This document shows positions 8,287 to 14,831 of a stretch of DNA of 17,899 nt, piece after piece (within the stretch, counting starts at the first letter, position 1; the number at the start of each line of letters is the position of its first letter). The notes under the pieces were generated by a model. It had not been told where the DNA came from and did not search any database. It saw only the letters and a list, made by a program, of their open reading frames with translations. A program made the position numbers and the translations under genes. The stretch covers positions 1 to 17,899 of the forward strand of contig JAGQIY010001177.1 of the NCBI GenBank assembly GCA_020430865.1, in the 5' to 3' direction. The DNA is from Myxococcales bacterium. GTDB taxonomy: Bacteria > Myxococcota > Polyangia > Polyangiales > Polyangiaceae.

Positions 8287-9110
8287 ACGACTCGAACAAA
8301 GACGAACTCCTCAGCGAGCTGGGCAAGCGCCTGGTCAGCGGTTCCCTCACGGACGACGAGTTGCTGCGCTCGACCGGTGAGAGCCCGAGCTTCGCCATCC
8401 TGCCCGAGGCGAACGTGATCAAGGTGGGAGGCCAGAGCATCATCGATCGGGGACGCAGCGCGGTTTTCCCGGTGATCGAGGAGATCGTCGAGGCGCTGCC
8501 GCACCACATCATGATCATCGGCACCGGGGCGGGCACTCGCGCGCGCCATGCGTACAGCATGGGCATCGAGCTGGGTGTGCCCACCGGTGTGCTGAGCGTC
8601 CTGGGCACCTTCGTGAGCATGCAGAACGCCAGAATGCTCCACTATTTGCTCGCGAAGCACGGCATTCCTTTCATCGAACCGGTACAGTTTCCCCAGCTTC
8701 CACTTTACCTCGCGGAAAGACGCGCGGCGATCTTCTTCGGCATGCCGCCGTATACGTTCTGGCATCGCAATCCGAGCGTTGGTCGAATTCCCCCACACCG
8801 CACGGATACAGGCTCCTACCTGATCAGTGAGGTGTTCGGGACGCGCTCGATGATCTACGTGAAGGACGAGGATGGCCTGTACACCGCCGATCCGAAGAAG
8901 GACAAGGGCGCCAAGTTCATCCCCAAGATCAGCGCTCGGGAGCTACTCGAACAGGACTTCGACGACGTGGTCGTGGAGCGACCCGTGCTGGAGTTCATGC
9001 TCGACGCCCAGCACCGTAGGAGCATCCAGATCGTCAATGGCCTCAAGCCGGGCAACCTGCGTCGTGCCCTCGATGGAGAGCACGTAGGCACCATCATCCA
9101 CGCCGACTGA
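8283..9110 (+). CDS. mosB: Molybdenum storage protein, beta-type subunit (MosB-like)
   Basis: Amino-acid-kinase-fold protein of the molybdenum storage (MoSto) family. MoSto uses ATP to pack molybdate as polyoxometalate clusters inside an alpha3-beta3 cage in the cytosol. The 275 residues match the Azotobacter MosB pattern as I remember it: an N-terminal helical arm (LTDDELLRSTGESPSFAILP), ATP-site VIKVGGQSIIDRGRSAVFP (45-63), IGTGAGTRARHAYS (79-92), GMPPYTFW (153-160), IPPHRTDTG (169-177), VKDEDGLYTADPK (193-205) and QIVNGLKPGNLRRALDGEHVGTI (249-271). The GTG start at 8283 has AGGA at 8274-8277, five bases upstream, and overlaps the methyltransferase stop; the longer open frame back to 7974 is out-of-frame methyltransferase sequence. 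UMP kinase is the main alternative, but IPPHR and the C-terminal block favour MoSto. Tungstate could also be stored. Confidence 0.85.
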   Translation: MNDSNKDELLSELGKRLVSGSLTDDELLRSTGESPSFAILPEANVIKVGGQSIIDRGRSAVFPVIEEIVEALPHHIMIIGTGAGTRARHAYSMGIELGVPTGVLSVLGTFVSMQNARMLHYLLAKHGIPFIEPVQFPQLPLYLAERRAAIFFGMPPYTFWHRNPSVGRIPPHRTDTGSYLISEVFGTRSMIYVKDEDGLYTADPKKDKGAKFIPKISARELLEQDFDDVVVERPVLEFMLDAQHRRSIQIVNGLKPGNLRRALDGEHVGTIIHAD

Positions 9111-9203
9111 CCCAAGTCTGCGGAGACCATCGGGTCTCGCAACGCTTCTTCTTTTTCTTGGGGGGGAGAGGTCCTCCGGCCTATCTCCGCACGGAGTCAC
9201 AGC
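9111..9203 (+). promoter_or_regulatory. mosB-mosA spacer with hairpin, pyrimidine tract and G-run
   Basis: The 93-base spacer holds a perfect 6-bp inverted repeat, GAGACC (9123-9128) and GGTCTC (9133-9138), with a 4-base ATCG loop. A C/T-rich stretch (9146-9159, 11 of 14 bases T) follows and is directly succeeded by seven G (9160-9166). The hairpin with the T-rich tract resembles a leaky intrinsic terminator or an mRNA 3'-end stabiliser between two genes whose products should be made in a set ratio. A ribosome site GGAG (9193-9196) lies 7 bases before the mosA ATG. That the hairpin acts as an attenuator is inference. Confidence 0.45.
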
Positions 9204-10034
9204 ATGACAAGCGACGACCGCCGCCACCACCTTCAGTCCCTGTTGATGCGTGAGAGCTTGCTCGACAAGCAGGTCATGCGCTCCACCGAGTCCCCAGTCG
9301 TGCGCATGCTGCCCGACGTGCAAGTCGTGAAGGTGGGCGCAGGATCGATCCTGGAGGCTGGCCGCGACGCCGTGGTACCTCTGGTCGAGGTGCTGGGGGC
9401 CGCGCTGAAGCAGCAACGCCTGGTGATCAGCACCGGCGGTGGCTCTCGCACACGGCACTTGTTCTCCATCGGCATCGACCTCGGGCTCCCCACGGGGGTG
9501 CTCGCCCAGCTTGCCGCCGCAGATGGTCTGGGCAACGCCCACATCCTCGGCACGTTGCTGGCGCCTCACGGTGTGGTGGCCATCCCACCGGAGATCCTGG
9601 GACATCTGATGCCGCTGTTCCTGAACGCGGCGCCAGGCATCATCTTCCATGGCGTCCCGCCGTACTCGCTGTGGGAACATCCGCCGGGAGTCGGACGCAT
9701 CCCTCCACATCGCAGCGACGCCGGCGCCTTTTTGCTCGCGGAAACTTTCGGCTGTGCTGGGCTGGTGTTGGTGAAGGATGTGGATGGCCTGTACGATCGT
9801 GATCCCAAGCAGCACCCTGACGCGAAGATGCTCCTGGACGTGGACTCCGCGGCGCTGCGCGAGATGGATCTCCCCACGTTGCCCTTCGATCGGGTGCTGC
9901 TCGATCTGCTGGACAATGCCCGCTTGCTCACCAGCTTCCAGATCGTCAACGGCCTGAGACCGGACCTCGTGGCCCGAGCGCTGGCGGGGGAGCATGTGGG
10001 CACCATCGTGCGCGCCCCGAAGAGAGACGCCTGA
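9204..10034 (+). CDS. mosA: Molybdenum storage protein, alpha-type subunit (MosA-like)
   Basis: Second amino-acid-kinase-fold subunit of a MoSto-like complex (276 residues), paralogous to the preceding gene. Shared blocks are VRMLPDVQVVKVGAGSI (33-49), VISTGGGSRTRHLFS (74-88), GVPPYSLW (150-157), GRIPPHRSDAG (164-174), LVKDVDGLYDRDPK (189-202) and QIVNGLRPDLVARALAGEHVGTI (246-268). It resembles Azotobacter MosA more than MosB in RHLFSIGIDLGLPTG and PFDRVLLDLLDNAR. Two oddities stand out. The ATP-site glycine pair reads GAG instead of GG, and the His-rich segment I remember after PPY in Azotobacter MosA (a run of three His) is replaced by SLWEHPP. With MosB it should form the ATP-dependent molybdate cage, but the cluster-nucleating sites may differ. 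ATG at 9204 with GGAG 7 bases upstream. The alpha assignment is less certain than the family. Confidence 0.8.
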   Translation: MTSDDRRHHLQSLLMRESLLDKQVMRSTESPVVRMLPDVQVVKVGAGSILEAGRDAVVPLVEVLGAALKQQRLVISTGGGSRTRHLFSIGIDLGLPTGVLAQLAAADGLGNAHILGTLLAPHGVVAIPPEILGHLMPLFLNAAPGIIFHGVPPYSLWEHPPGVGRIPPHRSDAGAFLLAETFGCAGLVLVKDVDGLYDRDPKQHPDAKMLLDVDSAALREMDLPTLPFDRVLLDLLDNARLLTSFQIVNGLRPDLVARALAGEHVGTIVRAPKRDA

Positions 10035-10094
10035 CGGTTGGCGCTGCGCACATCGGTTGCCTCGGAAGGCGCCTCGATGTAACGCTTCGCGTCG

Positions 10095-10916
10095 ATGACG
10101 ATCCAACGGCGAGAGCTGCTGCAGTGGTTAGGCACCAGCTTGCTGCTCGGAGCTTGCGAGAAGTCGTCGAGCGGCCCGGCATCTGGGCCCAAGGAAGTCA
10201 CCGTGTTTGCTGCGGCCAGTCTGCGAGACGCCGTCACCGAGCTCCAGTCGGAGTTCGAGAAGTCCCACCCTGGCGCCAAGATCGCCGTGAGTTTCGCTGG
10301 CTCCAACGCGCTGGCGCGACAGCTCATCGCCGCGCCGAAGGCCGACGTGTTCTTGTCGGCCAGCGAGCAGTGGATGGACGCCGTCGAGAAGGCGGGGCGC
10401 CTCGTCCCAGACAGCCGGCAGGACCTGCTGAAGAACCAGCTGGTTCTGGTGTGCAACGCGCGGTCGAACCTCGTGCTGTCGCACCCGCGCGAGCTGAGCG
10501 ATCCGCGCTTCGAAGAGCTGGTGCTCGGCAACCCTGACGCCGTTCCCGCAGGGATCTACGCCAAGAGGTACCTCGAGAGCCTGAAGGTGGAGGACGGTAG
10601 CGTGTGGCAGGCCGTGGAGAAGCGCGTCGTGCCGATGCCGGACGTCCGTGCCGCCCTGGTACAGATCGAACAGCGGGGCGGCGCGATCGGCTTCGTCTAC
10701 AAGACGGACGCCGCGCTCTCGAAGAAGGTGAGGGTGCTGTTCGAGGTCCCCGAGAGCGAGAGCGACCCCATCCGCTATCCGATGGCGAAGATCGCGGGCA
10801 GCCCCGCGGTGGGGCTGCCGCTCGTCGACCAGCTATACAGCTACCTCCGCGGCAATCAGGCGAAGGCGGTGTTCGAGCGCTACGGCTTCAGACTCGCGGA
10901 GCAGAAGGGCAGCTGA
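10095..10916 (+). CDS. modA: Molybdate ABC transporter, substrate-binding lipoprotein
   Basis: Binding protein that captures molybdate (or tungstate) outside the inner membrane and hands it to ModBC. The 273-residue product starts with a lipoprotein signal ending LLLGAC (Cys21); the preceding IQRRELLQWLGT also looks Tat-like. The mature part has the ModA signatures VTVFAAASLRDAVTEL (35-50, first oxyanion loop), FAGSNALARQLIAAPKADVFLSAS (67-90) and PDAVPAGIYAKRYLESL, with the conserved GGAIGFVYKTDA region near residue 195. It lies 60 bases after mosA and 30 bases before modB, in the order modA-modB-modC. Tying uptake to the storage genes makes sense for a cell hoarding scarce molybdenum. Tungstate or another oxyanion cannot be excluded from sequence alone. 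Confidence 0.95.
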   Translation: MTIQRRELLQWLGTSLLLGACEKSSSGPASGPKEVTVFAAASLRDAVTELQSEFEKSHPGAKIAVSFAGSNALARQLIAAPKADVFLSASEQWMDAVEKAGRLVPDSRQDLLKNQLVLVCNARSNLVLSHPRELSDPRFEELVLGNPDAVPAGIYAKRYLESLKVEDGSVWQAVEKRVVPMPDVRAALVQIEQRGGAIGFVYKTDAALSKKVRVLFEVPESESDPIRYPMAKIAGSPAVGLPLVDQLYSYLRGNQAKAVFERYGFRLAEQKGS

Positions 10917-10946
10917 CGGTCGCCGGTCGGGACCCTCGGTGCACTC

Positions 10947-11609
10947 ATGGAGTCGACAAGCAGCGCGCTCTGGCTGACGTTCAAAATCTCCGGCTGCGCC
11001 ACGTTGATCGTGCTGCTGTTCGCGGTCCCACTGGGCTATCTCCTGAGTCGCAGACAGTTCCCGGGCAAGCTGTGGCTGAACGCGTTCCTGGTACTGCCGA
11101 TGGTCCTGCCACCGACCGCCGTGGGCTATTTGCTGCTGTCGCTCCTGGCGGACGCGGGGCCCTTGGGCCGGCAGACGCTGGGCTTCGACCCGGATGTCTT
11201 GCTCACCTGGAAGGCCGGTGTTCTGGCTGCGGCCACCATGTCGTTCCCCATCGTGATCCGTACGGTAAAGGTCACGTTCGACGGCATCGATCCTCGCCTG
11301 GAGGCCATGGCTCGCACGCTGGGTCACGGCAGACTCGCGACGTTTCGCCTCGTCACGCTCCCGCTTGGTCTGCGTGGTCTGAGCGCAGCGGCCATCCTCG
11401 GCTTCATGCGTGGGATGGGTGAGTTCGGGGCGACCGTGATGATCGCTGGCAACATCCCGGGGCGCACCCAGACGTTGGCGCTGGCGATCTTCAGCGCAGA
11501 TCAGGCTGGCCGGGACGCGGAGGCCCGCGTGTTGCTCGGCGTCGCCTTGATCGCGGGCCTTGGCGCCGTGCTCGTCGCGGAGTACCTGGGGCGGGGGAGG
11601 CGAGGGTGA
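10947..11609 (+). CDS. modB: Molybdate ABC transporter permease
   Basis: Inner-membrane channel subunit of the molybdate importer. The 220 residues hold about five membrane segments (roughly 9-33, 43-65, 88-108, 143-165 and 192-213). The cytoplasmic EAA loop that docks on ModC is [22 protein letters not shown] at 119-140. [21 protein letters not shown] (152-172) is a hallmark of ModB/CysT-type permeases. The length agrees with the family (about 225). It starts 30 bases after modA, and its TGA overlaps the modC GTG by 4 bases (GTGA, 11606-11609), indicating coupled translation. The ATG at 10947 gives a short periplasmic N-terminus followed by helix 1; no strong ribosome site is visible. Confidence 0.95.
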   Translation: MESTSSALWLTFKISGCATLIVLLFAVPLGYLLSRRQFPGKLWLNAFLVLPMVLPPTAVGYLLLSLLADAGPLGRQTLGFDPDVLLTWKAGVLAAATMSFPIVIRTVKVTFDGIDPRLEAMARTLGHGRLATFRLVTLPLGLRGLSAAAILGFMRGMGEFGATVMIAGNIPGRTQTLALAIFSADQAGRDAEARVLLGVALIAGLGAVLVAEYLGRGRRG

Positions 11610-12790
11610 GCCTGGATCTCGAGCTCAGACTCCCGCTGGATCGCTTCGAACTCCAGGTCGAGCTCCAGCTGGAGGCACGGGTGACCGCCCTGTTTGGGCC
11701 TTCGGGGGCGGGAAAGACGAGCCTGCTCGAGTGCGTGGTCGGCCTGCGGCGGGGCGCGCGGGGGCGGGTTTGCTTCAACGGCTCGACGTGGCTGGACTCC
11801 GAACGCGGGGTCGTGGTGCGACCCGAGCAGCGGCGTATCGGCTACGTGCCCCAGGACGGACTGTTGTTTCCGCATCTGAATACACGAGAGAACCTGCTCT
11901 GCGGCGCGCACCGCCAGTCTCGTGATCAGGCGAGAAACCGTCTCGAGCAGGTGAGCCGAGTGTTGCAGCTAGAAGCACTGTGGGAACGCCTCCCCAGCAC
12001 CCTGTCGGGCGGGGAGCGCCAGCGCGTGGCCCTGGGTCGTGCGCTCTGCTCGGCGCCCGAGCTCCTGGTGCTCGACGAGCCGCTCGGTGCTCTGGACCTC
12101 GCGCTCAAGCGCCGGCTCTTGCCCTTCCTGCGCCAGGTTCGCGAAGAATTCGCCATTCCGATGCTGCTCGTGAGCCACAGCCCCGGGGAGGTGCAAGCCC
12201 TGTGCGACGAGGTCGTCGGTTTCGACACCGGTCGGGTCGTGGCGAGAGGCCGCCCCGAGGACGTGTTGCTGGGCAAGGGGAGCATTGGACGACCCTCCAC
12301 CAGCAACACGCTCGCGTTGTTGCTGGGAACGGACGAACTCGAGTCCACTTTTCCATGCGAGATCGTCCACGCAAGCGCAGAGCGCTGCCTGGTGCGAACG
12401 GCCGGGGGCGTGGAGCTGCACTGCCGGGGTCTGCGCGAGAACGTGGGGCCCGATCGGCGGGCGCATGCCCTGGTGAGCATCGCCGCTCGCGACGTGATCC
12501 TGGCGCGCTGCAAACCCGAGCGCATTTCAGCGCGCAATGTCCTGCTCGGGCAGGTCCGACAGGTCGATCCGAGCGGCGTCGTGGAGGTGGAACTGCAGCC
12601 GCAGGTCGTCGCAGACAGCGGAGACACCTCGCGCGGGAACGGTGCGACGCCAGGCCTGCTGGTCGAGCTCAGTCACAGCGCGATCGAAGAGCTCGGCCTG
12701 GAACCTGGTCTCGAGCTTCACGTCGTCATCAAGAGTTCGGCGTGCGTGGTCTCGCCCGCCCAGAGCCCCGTGGATCTCGGAGCTGGCTGA
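11606..12790 (+). CDS. modC: Molybdate ABC transporter ATP-binding protein
   Basis: Cytoplasmic ATPase that powers ModB. The 394 residues contain Walker A GPSGAGKT (31-38), Q-loop Gln83 in YVPQDG, ABC signature LSGGERQ (133-139), Walker B LLVLDE (153-158) and H-loop His191 in VSHS. A C-terminal TOBE-type region (about 308-382, [17 protein letters not shown]) binds oxyanion in related ModC proteins and may give feedback regulation. At 394 residues it is longer than the ~350 of E. coli ModC; the additional residues lie mostly in the 230-300 region and in a Ser/Gly-rich insertion around 338-348. The GTG start is fixed by the GTGA overlap with modB. It is the last gene of the molybdenum locus and is followed at once by two hairpins. 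Confidence 0.95.
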   Translation: MSLDLELRLPLDRFELQVELQLEARVTALFGPSGAGKTSLLECVVGLRRGARGRVCFNGSTWLDSERGVVVRPEQRRIGYVPQDGLLFPHLNTRENLLCGAHRQSRDQARNRLEQVSRVLQLEALWERLPSTLSGGERQRVALGRALCSAPELLVLDEPLGALDLALKRRLLPFLRQVREEFAIPMLLVSHSPGEVQALCDEVVGFDTGRVVARGRPEDVLLGKGSIGRPSTSNTLALLLGTDELESTFPCEIVHASAERCLVRTAGGVELHCRGLRENVGPDRRAHALVSIAARDVILARCKPERISARNVLLGQVRQVDPSGVVEVELQPQVVADSGDTSRGNGATPGLLVELSHSAIEELGLEPGLELHVVIKSSACVVSPAQSPVDLGAG

Positions 12791-12822
12791 CAGGAAGTGA
12801 CGCGACGTTCGCTCACTTCCTG
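12791..12822 (+). terminator. Strong hairpin directly after modC
   Basis: A perfect 10-bp inverted repeat CAGGAAGTGA / TCACTTCCTG (12791-12800 and 12813-12822) encloses a further GCGA/TCGC pairing (12802-12805 / 12809-12812) with a 3-base loop and one bulged C. It begins on the base after the modC stop. No T-tract follows, so it would act as an unusual intrinsic terminator or an RNA 3'-end protector. Confidence 0.6.
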
Positions 12823-12837
12823 ACGGGCCCCGAGGGC

Positions 12838-12855
12838 GTTCGGCGGAAGCCGAAC
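12838..12855 (+). terminator. Second hairpin with GGAA tetraloop after modC
   Basis: Perfect 7-bp stem GTTCGGC / GCCGAAC closed by a GGAA loop (GNRA type), which is exceptionally stable in RNA. It lies 15 bases beyond the first hairpin. It also lacks a T-run. Together the pair probably marks the end of the mod transcript. Confidence 0.5.
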
Positions 12856-12909
12856 CGGCCAAGCGCGCCAAGCTGGGAGCGTCAAGCAGCCGCAGCCAAC
12901 TCAAGCGAG

Positions 12910-13003
12910 TTGGTGCCCTCTGGAGTCCTGCGCTAGCATCCCGTGCTAACCGCACGATCGCTCGACTGCGTCGTGAGGCCAAACCCCTCTGGAGCTTTCT
13001 CGG
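12910..13003 (+). promoter_or_regulatory. Possible promoter and inverted repeat before the di-haem peroxidase gene
   Basis: A weak -35 TTGGTG (12910-12915) and -10 TAGCAT (12934-12939) are 18 bases apart. The -10 overlaps a dyad TAGCA-TCCCG-TGCTA (12934-12948), which could be an operator. A ribosome site GGAG (12991-12994) lies 9 bases before the ATG at 13004. The promoter call is tentative. Confidence 0.35.
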
Positions 13004-14509
13004 ATGCTGCGAACGAACGCATTACTCATGGTCTCGCTGCTCTCCGCCGTGGCGGTGGCGTGCAGCGACGGTACGGACCCGAACACGGGAAACGAAGGGG
13101 GCGCTGGCGGCAACGCAGGCACCGCAGGGAGCGCCGGCAGCGGCGGCTCAGCGACGGCTGGCACGGGTGGAAGCAGCGCCGGGGCTGGCGGCAGCGGGGG
13201 CAGCGGGGGCGCCACGGGAGGAACTGCGGGGCAGACCACCGGCGGCAGCGGTGGGTCTCAGTACATGGCCTATCCGGAGGTCCCCTACCCCCCCGAGAAC
13301 CAGCCCACGGAAGACAAGGAGTTGCTCGGCAAGATCCTGTTCTGGGAGGAGCAGGTCAGCAGCGACGACACCATGGCGTGCGGTACCTGCCACCGCGCGG
13401 CTGCAGGCGGCTCCGATCCACGAGCGTCGCAAGCCGGCGCGATCCACCCGGGCCCCGACGGCACCATCGGCACCGCCGACGACCGCCGTGGTGCACAAGG
13501 CATCAAGCGCTGCACGGACAGCGGCGGGGTGATCACCTACAAGAACGACCCGGTTTTCGGCGCCACTCGCCAGGTCACGGGTCGCAAGCCGCCGACCTAC
13601 CTGGACGCGATGTTCAACCGCGACAACTTCTGGGACGGGCGCGCGCGCTCCCAGTTCATCGACCCGGACACTGGCGCCGTCGCGATCGCAGCCGGTGGAG
13701 CGCTGGAGAGCCAGTCCGTCGGACCGCCTCTCGCTGACGCCGAGATGGCCTGCGAGAACCGCGCTTGGCCCTCGATTCATGCCAAGCTGACGACGGCTCA
13801 GCCGCTCGCTCTCGCTCATGATATCCCTGCGGATATGAAGCAGTTCATCGCCAAGTACCCGACGTACCCGCAGATGTTCGAGGCGGTGTATGGCACTCAG
13901 GAGATCAACACCAAGCGCATCGCCTTCGCCATCGCGACCCACGAGCGTCGTCTGACCTCCAATCAGACCCCGTGGGATCGCTGGAACGCTGGCGACGCGA
14001 CGGCCATGACCGAGGCGCAGATCCGAGGCTTCACGCTGTTCATGACCACCGCTCGCTGCAATCTCTGCCACGCGCCGCCGCTGTTCTCGGACGTGCTCGC
14101 GATGGGTGGCACCGACATCGAGTTCCACAACCTCGGCTTCATCGAGGAGGATGCTTCGTTCGACAATGGTCGCGAGAAGGTCACGATGAAGGACACCGAT
14201 CGCTTCAAGGTCAAGACTCCCACGCTGCGAAACGTCGGCCTGCGAGAGGCAGGCGGCCTGCTCCACACCGGGAGTGGACCTGGCGCCGATCTGCAATCGG
14301 TGATGGAGGCCTACAAGAATATCCCGTTCCCGAACTCCCCCAACATCGACAGCACGGTGGGTGGTCCGGCAGGGCCCGCGGATCCGCTGCCGATCAATGC
14401 TCAGGATATCGCGGACATCATCGATTTCATGCGGAACGCCCTGACCGACCCGCGAGTCAAGAACGAGCAGGCGCCGTTCGACCGTCCGAAGCTGGGCAGC
14501 GAGCCCTGA
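13004..14509 (+). CDS. Di-haem cytochrome c peroxidase / MauG-family lipoprotein
   Basis: A 501-residue exported haem protein. A lipoprotein signal ends at AVAVAC (Cys20). Residues 29-85 are an almost pure Gly/Ser/Ala/Thr linker, and the enzyme domain begins near residue 95. Two c-type haem sites are present, CGTCH (126-130) and CNLCH (352-356), spaced as in the two-domain bacterial cytochrome c peroxidase family. Supporting segments are ELLGKILFWEEQVSSDDTMACGTCH, PPTYLDAMFNRDNFWDGRA and TPTLRNVGLREAGGLLHTG. Relatives reduce hydrogen peroxide with electrons from small cytochromes, or (MauG type) oxidise protein substrates through high-valent haem; the sequence does not decide between them. 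It precedes the FN3-cytochrome lipoprotein, suggesting a shared surface redox task. The ATG is supported by GGAG 9 bases upstream. Confidence 0.9.
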   Translation: MLRTNALLMVSLLSAVAVACSDGTDPNTGNEGGAGGNAGTAGSAGSGGSATAGTGGSSAGAGGSGGSGGATGGTAGQTTGGSGGSQYMAYPEVPYPPENQPTEDKELLGKILFWEEQVSSDDTMACGTCHRAAAGGSDPRASQAGAIHPGPDGTIGTADDRRGAQGIKRCTDSGGVITYKNDPVFGATRQVTGRKPPTYLDAMFNRDNFWDGRARSQFIDPDTGAVAIAAGGALESQSVGPPLADAEMACENRAWPSIHAKLTTAQPLALAHDIPADMKQFIAKYPTYPQMFEAVYGTQEINTKRIAFAIATHERRLTSNQTPWDRWNAGDATAMTEAQIRGFTLFMTTARCNLCHAPPLFSDVLAMGGTDIEFHNLGFIEEDASFDNGREKVTMKDTDRFKVKTPTLRNVGLREAGGLLHTGSGPGADLQSVMEAYKNIPFPNSPNIDSTVGGPAGPADPLPINAQDIADIIDFMRNALTDPRVKNEQAPFDRPKLGSEP

Positions 14510-14520
14510 CCTGGGACTCC

Positions 14521-14552
14521 ACGCTCGGCTTTCCGGGGAGAATCCCGAGCGT
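14521..14552 (+). terminator. Terminator-like hairpin after the peroxidase gene
   Basis: Perfect 8-bp outer stem ACGCTCGG / CCGAGCGT (14521-14528 and 14545-14552), with inner partial pairing TTTCC against GGAGAA. It lies 11 bases after the stop. No T-tract follows, as with the other hairpins in this window. Confidence 0.5.
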
Positions 14553-14560
14553 GCGACGCC

Positions 14561-14652
14561 GCGGACACAGGATGCCGCGGACACTGCCGCGGACACAGGA
14601 TGCCGAGGACACAGGATGCCGAGGACACTGCCGCGGAGATAGACAGGACGCC
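14561..14652 (+). repeat. Interleaved 16-base and 12-base direct repeats
   Basis: Unit A GCGGACACAGGATGCC occurs at 14561-14576 and 14589-14604, and at 14605-14620 with one change (GAGG start). Unit B GCGGACACTGCC occurs at 14577-14588, and at 14621-14632 with the same one change. The order is A-B-A-A'-B', followed by a degenerate 20-base copy (14633-14652). B equals A with an internal deletion and one changed base, so the block probably grew by slippage or unequal exchange. There are no unique spacers, so it is not a CRISPR array. Confidence 0.85.
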
Positions 14653-14765
14653 GGGTTTCTTTCTTGGGGGAGAGGAGCGACGGGCACCGCGGGCATGCGA
14701 ACTGGGGAAGCAGTGCGGAATCAATGTGAGAGGCAACCTGGGCGCGGATGTTTGCTGAACAGGGG

Positions 14766-14793
14766 TTTACGAGGACCCGCAGCTTGCTACGCT
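14766..14793 (+). promoter_or_regulatory. Possible promoter for the FN3-cytochrome gene
   Basis: A -35-like TTTACG (14766-14771) and a -10-like TACGCT (14788-14793) are 16 bases apart, and TGC just before the -10 resembles an extended -10. The start codon would lie about 30 bases past the predicted initiation site. Matches to consensus are partial. Confidence 0.3.
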
Positions 14794-14831
14794 GGAGCGA
14801 TTGGAGTTCGCGGGCTCCCTTGGAGGATGGG

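Larger units (their letters stand above)
14510..14831. other. 322-base intergenic region with hairpin, repeats and possible promoter
   Basis: The only gene-free stretch above 300 bases. In order it contains a terminator-like hairpin (14521-14552), a 16/12-base repeat block (14561-14652), a TTTCTT-GGGGG-AGAGG element (14660-14675) also seen in the mosB-mosA spacer, and a possible promoter (14766-14793). Open frames crossing it have no sensible protein sequence. Confidence 0.6.

Noticed and set aside
7142..8620. 492-codon minus-strand frame across the methyltransferase and mosB
   Set aside because: Low-complexity Arg/Ser/Pro content, crosses several real genes, and shows no domain.
8283..10034. 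UMP kinase or aspartokinase identity for the two kinase-fold genes
   Set aside because: The tandem paralog layout, IPPHR-D-G block, GEHVGTI ending and adjacent modABC fit molybdenum storage protein better.
10035..10094. Separate promoter for modA (TTGCCT, 17 bases, TAACGC)
   Set aside because: The -10 match is poor and the start point would fall on the modA start codon; coincidence is more likely.
14561..14652. CRISPR-like array
   Set aside because: The repeats are contiguous with no unique spacers of constant length, and no cas gene is present.
14748..14831. Upstream extension of the FN3-cytochrome gene from 14748
   Set aside because: It would place 28 residues before a lipoprotein signal; GGAGG at 14822-14826 points to the ATG at 14832.
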